64,000 bases of DNA from Aldehydirespirator sp965261105 (GTDB lineage Bacteria; Actinomycetota; Acidimicrobiia; Acidimicrobiales; Aldehydirespiratoraceae). The stretch covers positions 3,658,001 to 3,722,000 of the forward strand of contig CBDHCM010000006.1 in NCBI GenBank assembly GCA_965261105.1. The letters run 5' to 3'. Position numbers and translations under genes: made by a program. The notes under the pieces were generated by a model. The model was given only the letters and a program-made list of their open reading frames with translations. It was not told the DNA's origin and searched no databases. Of the stretch, positions 35,190-43,591 are shown one piece after another; the stretch's first letter is position 1; each line of letters opens with the position of its first letter.

Positions 35190-36181
35190 GCGCCTCGCAG
35201 CTTCCACAGCTCGCCGAGTCGTTCCTGGGACCAGCCGATTTCCGCGGCATAGCTGACGCCCAGCGATTGCTGCGCTCGCCGCAATCCCTCGATGATGGCG
35301 AGAAGCGAGGCGATCGCTTGGTCGTGGGTCACATGCTCCGAACCGTACGAGAACTGTTCGAATGCCTCGTCGGGGGCGAGGACGACCACGTCCTCGGGGT
35401 TACATGACGGATCCTCAGCGGCGCGTTCGAGCGCCGCGTGGCACGGGAGCAGGAAGCCACCGGCGGCCGTGCCATGGCGGATCGAGTGGTGAACGACTCG
35501 CTCCCAGATCATCGACCGAGTGGGACGGTCGTCGCCCCGCTCGTAGTCGTACTCGATTGCCTGCTCATAGCGCGTGACCCACCCGACTCCTATGAGGACT
35601 CGGCCGAACTGCTCGGTGTGCGGGACTTCCTTCGCATAGAAGAACGCCAGTGAGCGATCCGGCTCGATCGCCGAGAAGAACCCGTCGAGCATCCGAATCT
35701 GGTTGCGGACGTCCTGCACCCACATCGAGTCGAACTGCATCACCGCTCGCACCGCTTCCTCGGCCTCGTCGTGAAAGACGATGTCGAACGAGTCGGCGAT
35801 CTCGACAGCCTCCTTCCGCATCATCCATCGGAACGGCACCGCGCCGGCGGTGTAAGCCGGGAGGTCCACGGGTGTCGGCCGGTAGTGCTTGTGGACGTCA
35901 GACGTCTTGAAGTACGGGTGCTGGACCTGCCGCGTGATCGGGAAGTCCGCCATGAACGTCGCCCGTTCAGCGACGCACGGCGGCTGCTGCAACGGTTTGA
36001 GTTCGTCGATGCGACGGCTACGGAGCTCGACCTCCACGCTGTCGTCGCGCCGCTCGTGGATGTTGCTGAGCCGGAGGCACGAGGCATTGTTGACCGGGTC
36101 GGCGCAGACCGTGCCGTTCCAACCGGTGTCGTGCCAGGGGACCCGTATCGACAGGTGGCGGAGAGGAAGGTTCGTGGTCAT
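35190..36181 (-). pseudogene. Large RecD-like helicase/nuclease, N-terminal remnant
   Basis: About 330 residues starting MTTNLPLRHLSIRVPWHDTG. It continues with NNASCLRLSNIHERRDD, VDLPAYTAGAVPFRWMMR, MWVQDVRNQIRMLDGFFSAI and APDEAFEQFSYGSEHVTHD. This order of blocks resembles the N-terminal part of a family of very large ATPases annotated as exodeoxyribonuclease V / RecD-like proteins; I am giving that from memory. The ATPase part is missing, and the sequence degenerates near 35,190 close to the MurA remnant on the other strand. The DUF4268 gene lies just upstream on the same strand and may once have been its operon partner. Confidence 0.55.
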
Positions 36182-36374
36182 CGTCCCGGTAGGAGGGTGC
36201 TGGGTGTTTCGGACGATGTGACGATGAGCTCGTCATCTGCGCGCGTCCGGGCGGGTGACGGCATGACGCACGGAGCCAAGACTCGTGCGGGCTCTGCAGA
36301 TGTTTGTCCGTCCCCCACGCTCTTCGTTCCTGCTCCTAGCGCTCGGTTCGTTGAACACCGGTCTGACACGACCC

Positions 36375-37325
36375 TCATGGCAGGTCCTGGATCGGTGCCG
36401 AAAAGGCCCGGCGTAGCTCGCCGAGGGTCTCGACGGCCCAGGCTCGATACGCCGGCCAGCTGGCGCGATCTGCTGGGTCAGCAGGGTCGAGGTAGACCGC
36501 GACTCGTGAAGCTCGTGCGTTCTCGATCGGCTCCCATTGGAGCGAGAGACCACATGCACCTTCGATCTCCGAACGTTGAGCCTCCAGCGCCGGGAACACC
36601 GACTCCCCGTCATCGACGTACACCTCGGCTCGGAGGCTGTAGTTCGAAGCGCCGGTTGGGTACGCGAAGCTGAGGCCGTAGCGGATGCCACTCCTCCCAG
36701 TGGGAAAGTTCATCCAGTTCGCGGAAGACGGCGTCTGAGCGTTACTCCAACCTGGGTGCGCGTCGTGAAACGCTGGGAGGAACTCAGCCCACCAGTCGGT
36801 GTAGCGAGCGCCCGCCTCGGACACCGTCTTCGCCGTCTTCGCCCCGGCGCGTGCGCGCCGTGAGAAGTCGTCGGGTTCGACAACGACGTCCAGTCGAACC
36901 GCAGCGGGTGAGTCGCCGATGCGGACAGCGTGAACCTCGATCCCGAAGAAGCCGCTCCCCTCGCCCGAGATGGAATTGAGCCAGGTGAGCGCGGACCGGT
37001 GCTCGGGGCGGAACGCCTTCGCGACTAGGACGGCCCAGTGTGCTTCCAGCGCTGCGGCGTACGTGATCAGCTTCCCGAGGTGGTCGTGGTCAGTCGTCTC
37101 GAGGAGGTTCTCGACGACGACTCGTTGGCCGGTGTTCGCATCACGCAGGACCACATCTGCGGAGAACGGCCCGACAGCAACTTCTGCTCCTTCAAGTTCA
37201 AGATCCATCTGGAGCGCTTTGCCGAGGTTGTCTGAGTGCGCAGCCAGCCATGGCGTGAAATCTCGGGCCTCATCCCGCCACACCTCGCGCAGCGGGACCT
37301 CATCGAGTGATGCGACTTCAACCAT
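36375..37325 (-). CDS. DUF4268 domain protein (nuclease-like N-terminus)
   Basis: 316 residues from the ATG MVEVASLDEVPLREVW; an earlier start would add 33 Arg/Pro-rich residues. The N-terminal half has FSADVVLRDANTGQRVVVEN followed by LLETTDHDHLGKLITYAAAL, a layout seen in predicted PD-(D/E)XK nucleases (Asp, then Glu in a paired strand). The C-terminal 150 residues (WWAEFLPAFHDAHPGW, GIRYGLSFAYPTGASNYSLR, DRASWPAYRAWAVETLGELR) are the DUF4268 domain. Such proteins are frequent in defence and restriction-type islands. It is apparently complete; the helicase remnant follows 190 bases downstream. Confidence 0.75.
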   Translation of the reverse strand: MVEVASLDEVPLREVWRDEARDFTPWLAAHSDNLGKALQMDLELEGAEVAVGPFSADVVLRDANTGQRVVVENLLETTDHDHLGKLITYAAALEAHWAVLVAKAFRPEHRSALTWLNSISGEGSGFFGIEVHAVRIGDSPAAVRLDVVVEPDDFSRRARAGAKTAKTVSEAGARYTDWWAEFLPAFHDAHPGWSNAQTPSSANWMNFPTGRSGIRYGLSFAYPTGASNYSLRAEVYVDDGESVFPALEAQRSEIEGACGLSLQWEPIENARASRVAVYLDPADPADRASWPAYRAWAVETLGELRRAFSAPIQDLP

Positions 37326-37650
37326 AGGACTCGTCTCTCCCTCGCGAAGACCGGCTCCAGAGGCTATGACAATTCGCGCGCGTCGGGGTCGAGGTCGGCG
37401 TGGAAGCGGATGCCCTCCGCACAAGCGTCCGTCGGGACCGAGCGAATTCTGGTGGCTCCCCCCGGTGACGAGGCGGACCGGCAGCTCGAGCTGCTGACGC
37501 GAGTGGTGGCGGCGGTCAACTCCGAACTCCTAGCCGAAGCTCCTCAGTGATCGTCGACGACGCAGACTCGGAGTGACCTTGAAGCGGCGGCGCCTTCATT
37601 GTCCTGGATGCACCGGATGAAGGGCACTGCAGCGTAGTGCTGAGCGTCCA
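37326..37650. other. Intergenic region with one short gene remnant
   Basis: On the plus strand a short frame ending at 37,550 reads ILVAPPGDEADRQLELLTRV then AAVNSELLAEAPQ and a stop, the tail of a lost gene. Otherwise only the divergent promoters of the DUF4268 gene and the ATP-grasp operon are expected here. Confidence 0.35.
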
Positions 37651-37651
37651 G

Positions 37652-37677
37652 TTGCAGATGAATCACACGCTTATAAG
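37652..37677 (+). promoter_or_regulatory. Promoter of the ATP-grasp/TIR operon
   Basis: TTGCAG (-35-like) and TATAAG (-10, 37,672-37,677) stand 14 bases apart. The -10 box ends 9 bases before the ATG at 37,687, so the first gene is probably translated from a leaderless mRNA. Confidence 0.45.
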
Positions 37678-37686
37678 ATCGCGCTC

Positions 37687-38007
37687 ATGACCGAACGAAA
37701 GACGTTGCTAGGTGCTCTCTGGGATCGACAGCGGATGCAGGCCCCATCCTGCCCTACGAAGGCGCCGCCTGGTGTGTCGCCTTCGCTTCAGCAGCCTGTC
37801 GAGATGCTGTCAGGTCCGGAGCTGTCTGTGCACTCCCGTACGCGAGGCGAACATCCCGATGGGCCCAGGACGGCTGTTCGTGGCGAGGCTCATGCCGCTC
37901 AGGGACCGCCTGGTCCGCGGTCACCACGGCCCATTACGAAGGTTCGCGGCGAGTCGGCTTCCCTAGGCAACCCGGAGACCCGCAGTCGCGGCGAGCATCC
38001 GAATTAG
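37687..38007 (+). CDS. Small protein with RGE repeats, possible precursor peptide
   Basis: 106 residues. The N-terminal 20 (MTERKTLLGALWDRQRMQ) could be a leader. The rest is rich in Pro, Arg, Ser, Thr and Glu and contains four RGE units (TRGEHPDG, VRGEAHAA, VRGESASLG, SRGEHPN), the first and last followed by HP. It starts right after a promoter and ends 12 bases before an ATP-grasp gene of the MvdD/TgmB type, the usual position for the substrate peptide of such ligases. No family is recognised, and another frame could instead be the coding one. The precursor role is inference. Confidence 0.4.
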   Translation: MTERKTLLGALWDRQRMQAPSCPTKAPPGVSPSLQQPVEMLSGPELSVHSRTRGEHPDGPRTAVRGEAHAAQGPPGPRSPRPITKVRGESASLGNPETRSRGEHPN

Positions 38008-38019
38008 CAGCAGCCGCCC

Positions 38020-39591
38020 ATGGCGCGACTCGATGTCCTCACAGTCGATGACGAAGGTGATGCACACGGTCAAGCCGTGATTGAAGAATTGCTCGCGCTC
38101 GGACTCAGCGCGGCAAGGTACAACTTGACTGATCTCAACCGGCATCCCATCATCGTCCGGACCGGTGTCGTCGATCTCGTGATCGACGAGCACGACTACC
38201 AAATCACAGCGGCTACGACTGTCTGGTGGCGTCGTCAGGGCTGGGCTGACGTCTCTCATTTGGACGACGAGGAGGCTCAACTTGCACATGACGAGGGTCC
38301 TCACATCTTGCGCGGCGCTCTACAGTCGGCGGGAGTTAGGTGGGTGGATGATCCCTCTGTTGTCGACCGAGCTGAACTGAAGCTGTTCCAGCTCCAAGCA
38401 GCCTCCAACCTCGGGATCCGAGTTCCGGACAGTGCCGCTACCAATGATCCGGCCGCAGCGCGGCGATTCGCGACTACGGGATCGTGCGTCGCAAAGGCGC
38501 TGTCCCCCGGGTTTGGAATCACGCCGTACACCGACACAGTCACGAATGAGGACCTCGACCGCGTGGCTCAGCTGCCTGCTCTGCTTCAAGAGGAGGTAAC
38601 CGCCAGTGCTGACCTTCGCGTAGTAGTGATCGGGACTTCCGCTTGGATGTGGCGTCGACCGCGACACGGGACCGTACTTGATTGGCGAGCCGAGGATGCC
38701 AGTGGTTCAGACTTTCAGGCAATACGGGACCCAGAGGTGTTGAATCATGCATGCCAAGTCACGTCTGCGCTCGGGCTCACAGTGTCTGTCCAAGACTGGT
38801 TGGAGACAGATGGTGGTCCTGTGTTTCTGGAATCCAACGCTCAGGGCAACTGGATTTTTCTAAACGGCGCTAGAGCGATCGTAGCTCCTGCCTTGGCTCA
38901 ACACCTTGCCGGCCGAGACCAGTCGGACAGTGGACATTGGCCGCCAGTCTGGAAGCGTATACTATACGACTTTCTCCCGAAGGGGCTTGCGCCGAATTAT
39001 GATGGAGCGAAGGCGCCACGGTTTTCGGAACCCGCGTGGGCACGTGAGGTTGCGGCGAGGCCCGGCGCAGTTGATGTTGTGCGGCGCGCTGCTGATGAAG
39101 CTAGTTCAGGAGCAGCAGTAGCAGAAGGAAAAGCCAGTCGACTAGTACAGGTATCACTGTCTGCGCTAACTCTTGCCTTTGTAGTTGGCGGCATTCAACT
39201 GCCAATGGCCGTTGAAGAGCATTCTCTATGGTGGTTGATGGTGTTGCCTGTTTCCTGCGCAGTGGTGTGCTTGACGATTTCGGCCTTCCAAGCACTTCAA
39301 GTAGACCGGGTTGGGTTCTATGATTGTCCATCTGGTGAGAGTCTGGCAGCCTTGGGTGTAGTCGATCCAGTTGCGAGGATTGTCGCAGAGGAGGAAATCG
39401 GACGCCAGCAGGCTCAATGGACATCCGACCACAAACACACGGATCTCATGCAAGCTCGCGCATGGTTCACCCGAGGCCTGACGGCTCTGATACTTGCAGC
39501 CATCTTGATGTTGGCTCCCCTGTTGATTCTTCGTGAAGTTCCCACTGATACATGCGATGCGATATGCAGCGATAGAATGGAGGAAGAATGA
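38020..39591 (+). CDS. MvdD/TgmB-like ATP-grasp protein fused to a membrane domain
   Basis: 523 residues. The N-terminal 320 are an ATP-grasp ligase of the RiPP-maturase type: the hallmark TVWWRRQGW near residue 70, AELKLFQLQAASNLGIRVPD in the nucleotide-binding half, CVAKALSPG with the ATP lysine, LLQEEV, and DGGPVFLESNAQGNW near the end with the metal-binding Glu and Asn. Residues about 370-425 (LSALTLAFVVGGIQLPMAVE, WWLMVLPVSCAVVCLTISAF) and about 490-510 (LTALILAAILMLAPLLIL) add three membrane helices, which such ligases normally lack. Family members join Asp/Glu side chains of a peptide to Lys or Ser/Thr. Stop and start codons of the next gene overlap (ATGA). An anchored maturase working with a TIR protein is unfamiliar to me. 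Confidence 0.8.
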   Translation: MARLDVLTVDDEGDAHGQAVIEELLALGLSAARYNLTDLNRHPIIVRTGVVDLVIDEHDYQITAATTVWWRRQGWADVSHLDDEEAQLAHDEGPHILRGALQSAGVRWVDDPSVVDRAELKLFQLQAASNLGIRVPDSAATNDPAAARRFATTGSCVAKALSPGFGITPYTDTVTNEDLDRVAQLPALLQEEVTASADLRVVVIGTSAWMWRRPRHGTVLDWRAEDASGSDFQAIRDPEVLNHACQVTSALGLTVSVQDWLETDGGPVFLESNAQGNWIFLNGARAIVAPALAQHLAGRDQSDSGHWPPVWKRILYDFLPKGLAPNYDGAKAPRFSEPAWAREVAARPGAVDVVRRAADEASSGAAVAEGKASRLVQVSLSALTLAFVVGGIQLPMAVEEHSLWWLMVLPVSCAVVCLTISAFQALQVDRVGFYDCPSGESLAALGVVDPVARIVAEEEIGRQQAQWTSDHKHTDLMQARAWFTRGLTALILAAILMLAPLLILREVPTDTCDAICSDRMEEE

Positions 39592-39974
39592 CATTCAAGA
39601 CTCGGATATACATAAGCTTCGACTACGATCATGACAATGATCTAAAGAACGCCATTGTCGGCCAGGCAAGGATGCCTGACTCACCATTCGAGATAGCCGA
39701 TTGGTCGATTAAGGAGGCCTCCCCCGACTGGCGAAGCGAGGCACGAAACCGTATCCGGAACGTTCAACAGGTCATAGTCATCTGCGGAGAATACACTCAC
39801 GCCGCTCACGGCGTCAGCGTTGAGATCGCCCTTGCCCGCGCAGAACAGAAGCCGTATTTCCTGCTGTGGGGAAGACCAGACAAGGCCTGCCAGAAGCCAC
39901 AAGGCGCTGAGGGCGCCACGATATATGGGTGGACCTGGGACAACCTGAAGATCCTTATTGGGGGCGGGCGGTGA
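39588..39974 (+). CDS. ThsB-like TIR domain protein (DUF1863 type)
   Basis: 128 residues, one domain. RIYISFDYDHDNDLKNAIVG, FEIADWSIKEAS, WRSEARNRIRNVQQVIVICG and VEIALARAEQKPYFLLWGRP are the strands and helices of the MTH538-type TIR fold to which Thoeris ThsB belongs. In the position of the catalytic Glu of NADase TIRs there is VSVEIALARAE, so a Glu is available. ThsB-type proteins make a cyclic-ADP-ribose-type signal during phage infection. It overlaps its two neighbours by 4 bases each, so it is made in step with the ATP-grasp and membrane proteins. Confidence 0.85.
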   Translation: MTFKTRIYISFDYDHDNDLKNAIVGQARMPDSPFEIADWSIKEASPDWRSEARNRIRNVQQVIVICGEYTHAAHGVSVEIALARAEQKPYFLLWGRPDKACQKPQGAEGATIYGWTWDNLKILIGGGR

Positions 39975-40453
39975 CAGACATTCCCCGCGGTGAGGATCGG
40001 CCGGCGATCTTGGAGATCTACAAGTTGGCAGTCGAGATGGCGGACCGCGTCTCCGCGCGACGCTCGCTCGCCAACAACTTCTATCTGGCTCTTCACAGCG
40101 CTCTCGTAGCAGGACTCTTGGTGTCGCTGTCAGACCGGGAGCCGATGATCGCTCTTGGTGACGCGCTGCTTGTCTGCGTAGCAGTGGCTGGAGTAGCCCT
40201 CGCTCTGCTGTGGTGGTGCTCGCTGGCTGGCTACAGGCGGCTCAATCGCGCCAAGTACGAGGCAATCAACCAGATAGAGGAGGCGCTGCCTGTCAAGCCG
40301 CTATCTGAGGAGTGGCAAATCTTGGAACGCGAGCAAGATGCCAACTGGAGACGCCGCTATCGGGAGTTGGGGTGGTCCGAACGCAAGGTCCCCATCCTGT
40401 TCATGGCCCTATACATCGCTGTCGTCACCATCGAGGCGATCCAACGATATTGA
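39971..40453 (+). CDS. RipA-like small membrane protein
   Basis: 160 residues from a GTG that overlaps the TIR stop (GTGA), with a GGGGGCGGG run just upstream. EIYKLAVEMADRVSARRSLA is a soluble helix, followed by two membrane helices (NFYLALHSALVAGLLVSL and DALLVCVAVAGVALALLWWC), then SLAGYRRLNRAKYEAINQIE, EEWQILEREQ and a last hydrophobic helix (VPILFMALYIAVVTIEA). This order resembles the RipA-type octameric membrane proteins often annotated beside TIR genes. It may be the membrane-acting effector of the operon (inference). Confidence 0.7.
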   Translation: MTDIPRGEDRPAILEIYKLAVEMADRVSARRSLANNFYLALHSALVAGLLVSLSDREPMIALGDALLVCVAVAGVALALLWWCSLAGYRRLNRAKYEAINQIEEALPVKPLSEEWQILEREQDANWRRRYRELGWSERKVPILFMALYIAVVTIEAIQRY

Positions 40454-40696
40454 GATCCCGAGAATCGCGGGCGTCCTGCGAAGCAGTGGAATGTCGGGAT
40501 GAATCCCGCTGTCGGTCGTGGTGTCTGCTCGATCTGCATGAGATGGCCCGTTTGTAACCCTGTGTGCTACGGGTTCATTTGGTGCCCGGTGTGATCAGTG
40601 GATCCAGCAGACGGGGGCGCAAGATCAACTGACTGTCCGCTGGATGCTGGTGGCCCACCGAATGCCCGGCGCTGTGCTCGTTGGGCGCATCTGGCG
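40454..40696. other. Spacer after the TIR operon
   Basis: CGGGAT and ATCCCG at 40,495-40,508 form a short hairpin that could end transcription, 42 bases after the stop. No gene is seen before the MITE at 40,697. Confidence 0.35.
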
Positions 40697-40848
40697 TGTG
40701 GGTGCCCATAATTCGGTCGTGGGCGCTGACCAGGGGTTTCGCGCTCCATCCTGGGACCAGGAATCGGTACGAGATTCGGTACACGAGGACTCAGCATCGG
40801 CCCGCATCGCGGCAGGTCAGCGACCACGGCCGAGTTTTCGGCACCCAC
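40697..40848 (+). repeat. ISx-derived MITE, copy E
   Basis: 152 bp from TGTGGGTGCCCATAATTCGG to GTTTTCGGCACCCAC, with the same internal join as copies A and C. The group II intron begins at the very next base. Confidence 0.72.
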
Positions 40849-41525
40849 GTGTGTCCTGAAGGGAAGTGATGATGATGATGTAGAAGATCGTCGGCACGAT
40901 CCGTGCTGTGCCAGTGATGGAGGTGGGTCCTGCGGGGTCGCCGTGGGGGCGGAGATTGCAAACCACCGCAGGCTGCGTCGGTTAAGAGCCGGGGTGGTGA
41001 GCGTTGCGGTTGACGTCTCGCTGTGAGCGGGGCGGGTGTGCGATGAGAAGACGAACATGTGTGAACCACTGCTGACGCATCGAAACGAAACAACGATGGC
41101 ATCGAAACCGGGATCTGTGGGTGGTCCCGGGACAAAGGCCCGCCTCGGTGGGCCCTCAGTCGGGGAGCTGGCTGTATGTGGCCCCGGCGGTGTCCGGTGT
41201 ATAGGTGGCGTGAGCTCGTCGCAGGCGCTGGCATGGAACAGGAGAACCTGTCGCCCCGATAGAGACGGCTGGGGTTTTTGGCCGCGAGAGGGAGAACCGC
41301 AAGCAGCAGACACTGCGAGTGCGAGAGTACCGATGCGGGGCACAGGGGCGGACCGGCCCGTAGTAGCGGTGAGGGCCCTGTAATGGGGTCGGAGCGAAGG
41401 GGCCGGGCAGTTCACGGTCGTTTGGAGGTCAACCCTTCTGGGGAGGAGCCGACAGATCGACCGAGGCAGAAGAACGCCGGACTGTGGGAGCCGTATGACG
41501 GGAGACTGTCACGTACGGTTCTAAG

Positions 41526-43146
41526 CCTGAATCCACCGACAGGGTGAGTGTTTCGGGGTTGGCGCGTCCACGAGAAAGGCCTCCTGACGTGGGAGAATGC
41601 CGTTGGTAACGACGGTCGTTCTGGCCACGAGAGGAGGCACTTCCTGTGAGCAGGATAGCAGGGGGGATCGACGGGTTGGAGGCGGTGTTCGATGATGGGT
41701 CTTTGGTGGCGGATGCGGGGTTGTTGCTGGCGGGCACGGTGATGTCGAGACTGGGTTTGGAGGCGTTGATCGACGAGACGGTGCGTCCGGGCGGGTCGGC
41801 GGGTTCGGGGGCGGGTCGCAAGGTGCTGTCTTTGGTGGCGTCGATGCTGGTGGGCGGGTGCTGTATCGACGACGTGCAGCGGCTGCGGTCGGGCTCGGCG
41901 GCGGCGGTGCTGCCCTTCGCGGTGGTGGCGCCGTCGACTGCGGGGTCGTTTTTGAGGTCGTTCACGTTCGGGCATGTGCGCCAACTCGACAAGGCGGCTG
42001 AGCTGGGGCTTGTGCGGGCGTGGTCTGTGGGCGCGGCGCCGAGCGTCGCGGAGATGACGCTGGATCTGGACTCCACGGTGTGTGAGGTGTGCGGCAAGGC
42101 CAAGCACGGCGCCGCGTACGGCCTGTACCAAGGTGTTGGGCTATCACCCGCTGGTGGCGGTGCGATCAGACACCGGGGAGGTGCTGCACTCTCGGATGCG
42201 GTCGGGATCGTCTCAGCGCGGCAACGTGCACTTCGCTCGTGAGACCCTGGCGCGCCTGCGGCGGTGACGGTGCGCGCCGACTCGGGGTTCTTCTCCTATG
42301 ACATGATCGCGGCCATCGGCGCCCACGGCGCGTCCTACTCGATCACGATCCCACAGAACGCCAAGGTCAAAGCAGCCATAGCGGCCATAGACGACGACGC
42401 CTGGCAGGCGATCGCCTACACACGCGGCGGCGAGGCGCAAGTCGCTGAGAGCACCATCACCGCCGGCCGCCGCGGCGACAAGCTCCGCGGCGACGACGGC
42501 GCGCCCGCGAAGCTGCGGCTCATCGTGCGCCGCACCCGCCTGCTCGGCGCCCAGGCCGAGCTGTGGCCCAACTGGCGCCACCACTGCTTCGTCACCGACA
42601 GACACGACCTCGACACCTGTGCCGCCGACGCCTACCACCGAGCCCACGCCACCGTGGAGCTCGCCATCAGAGACCTCAAAGAGAGCGCCGGGCTCAGCCG
42701 CTGCCCCTCAGGACGATTCTACGCCAACGGCGCCTGGCTCGCCTGCTGCGTGCTCGCGCACAACCTCGCGCGCTGGACCGCCCACCTCGGACGCGCCCAC
42801 CCCACGCGCCAGCTCACCGTCGCGGCCACCATCCGCAACCGGCTCCTCACCGTGCCAGGCCGCCTCGTCAACCACAGCGGCCGCCACAAACTGCGCCTGC
42901 CGCTCAACTGGCCATGGGCAAACACCTTCACCACCGCCCTGGGACACATCCGCAACCTGCCCCAACTCATCTGAGCCGCCCACAGCGCCCCGGCGCAGCG
43001 CAGCCGAACCCCACCCGCCACCAACCGCACCAGCCCCGCACACCAGTCCTGCACGCCCCAAAACGCGCCAGCCCGCACACACGCACCAGCCCAGCGGCCA
43101 CCCAGCCCCAAACCGTCGATCCCACAAACCCGTCGGTGGATTCAGG
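41526..43146 (+). mobile_element. IS1380-family element
   Basis: 1621 bp with perfect 15-bp inverted repeats (CCTGAATCCACCGAC and complement) and the target duplication CTAAG at 41,521-41,525 and 43,147-43,151. Removing it restores the intron sequence TTCTAAGAGAGCGGG seen in copies B and C. Confidence 0.88.
41646..42974 (+). pseudogene. IS1380 family transposase, frameshifted
   Basis: The catalytic segments lie in three frames: LDLDSTVCEVCGKAKHGAAYG in the first, LGYHPLVAVRSDTGEVLHSR in the second (about 42,125-42,265) and VRADSGFFSYDMIAAIG plus ATVELAIRDLKES in the third. The DDE residues are kept but at least two frame breaks (near 42,125 and 42,265) stop translation. The element cannot move by itself. 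Confidence 0.82.
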
Positions 43147-43186
43147 CTAAGAGAGCGGGAGGGGGAGGTTCCCTCCCGCCACTCAC

Positions 43187-43484
43187 CGGGCTCCTACGGT
43201 GGCGGTTGCCAGCGAATGTCGGGGGTCTTAGCCAACCCCCCTCCAGTGACCGAGACCACCGCGGGTGGGCCTCGCCAGGGCCTCTTGGGACGGCGGGCGC
43301 GCCGATCCGCGGCCACCTGCGCCACTTGGGCGTCATAGCCACCCCGGTCGCGGTTGCGGCCGAGCTCGCGATACACCGTCGAGCGATGCCTGCCCAAGCG
43401 CCGCGCTGTGCCCGCGACGCTCACGCCTGCAGCTGACATGGCCTCGACGCGGGCGCGCTCATCGAAGCTGAGACGTTGTGCCAT
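43187..43484 (-). pseudogene. IS30-family transposase, N-terminal fragment
   Basis: MAQRLSFDERARVEAMSAAG then VSVAGTARRLGRHRSTVYRE and LGRNRDRGGYDAQVA form the IS30 helix-turn-helix N-terminus. It is cut at the intron 3' end, so this gene forms the 3' exon side of intron copy E; the rest of the IS30 is missing. Confidence 0.75.
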
Positions 43485-43591
43485 ACTGGGGTTCCTCCAC
43501 CGGTTGGATGCTGCCTTGTACAACCGGCCATCATGGCCGATCTGTCGCATCCACCGGTGGAGTTCGCCATCCATTAGAAGCCCGGATTCGG

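Larger units (their letters stand above)
40849..43186 (+). mobile_element. Group II intron, copy E: ORF-less and interrupted by IS1380
   Basis: 5' GTGTGTCCTGAAGG and the following ribozyme sequence match the other copies until about 41,473. The reverse transcriptase gene is then deleted from its first codons to just past its stop, joining directly to domain V (41,488-41,521). IS1380 sits between domain V and domain VI. The 3' end CCACTCAC is at 43,186. Without the IS it would be a compact intron of about 710 bp. Confidence 0.85.

Noticed and set aside
37712..37966. Alternative frame as the real gene before the ATP-grasp
   Set aside because: Arg/Leu/Cys-rich and without a start signal; the chosen frame starts right after a promoter. 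The choice remains uncertain.
39588..40453. Calling the TIR gene plus its neighbour a standard Thoeris system
   Set aside because: No ThsA-type (SIR2 or Macro) effector is present; the partners are an ATP-grasp and a RipA-like membrane protein.
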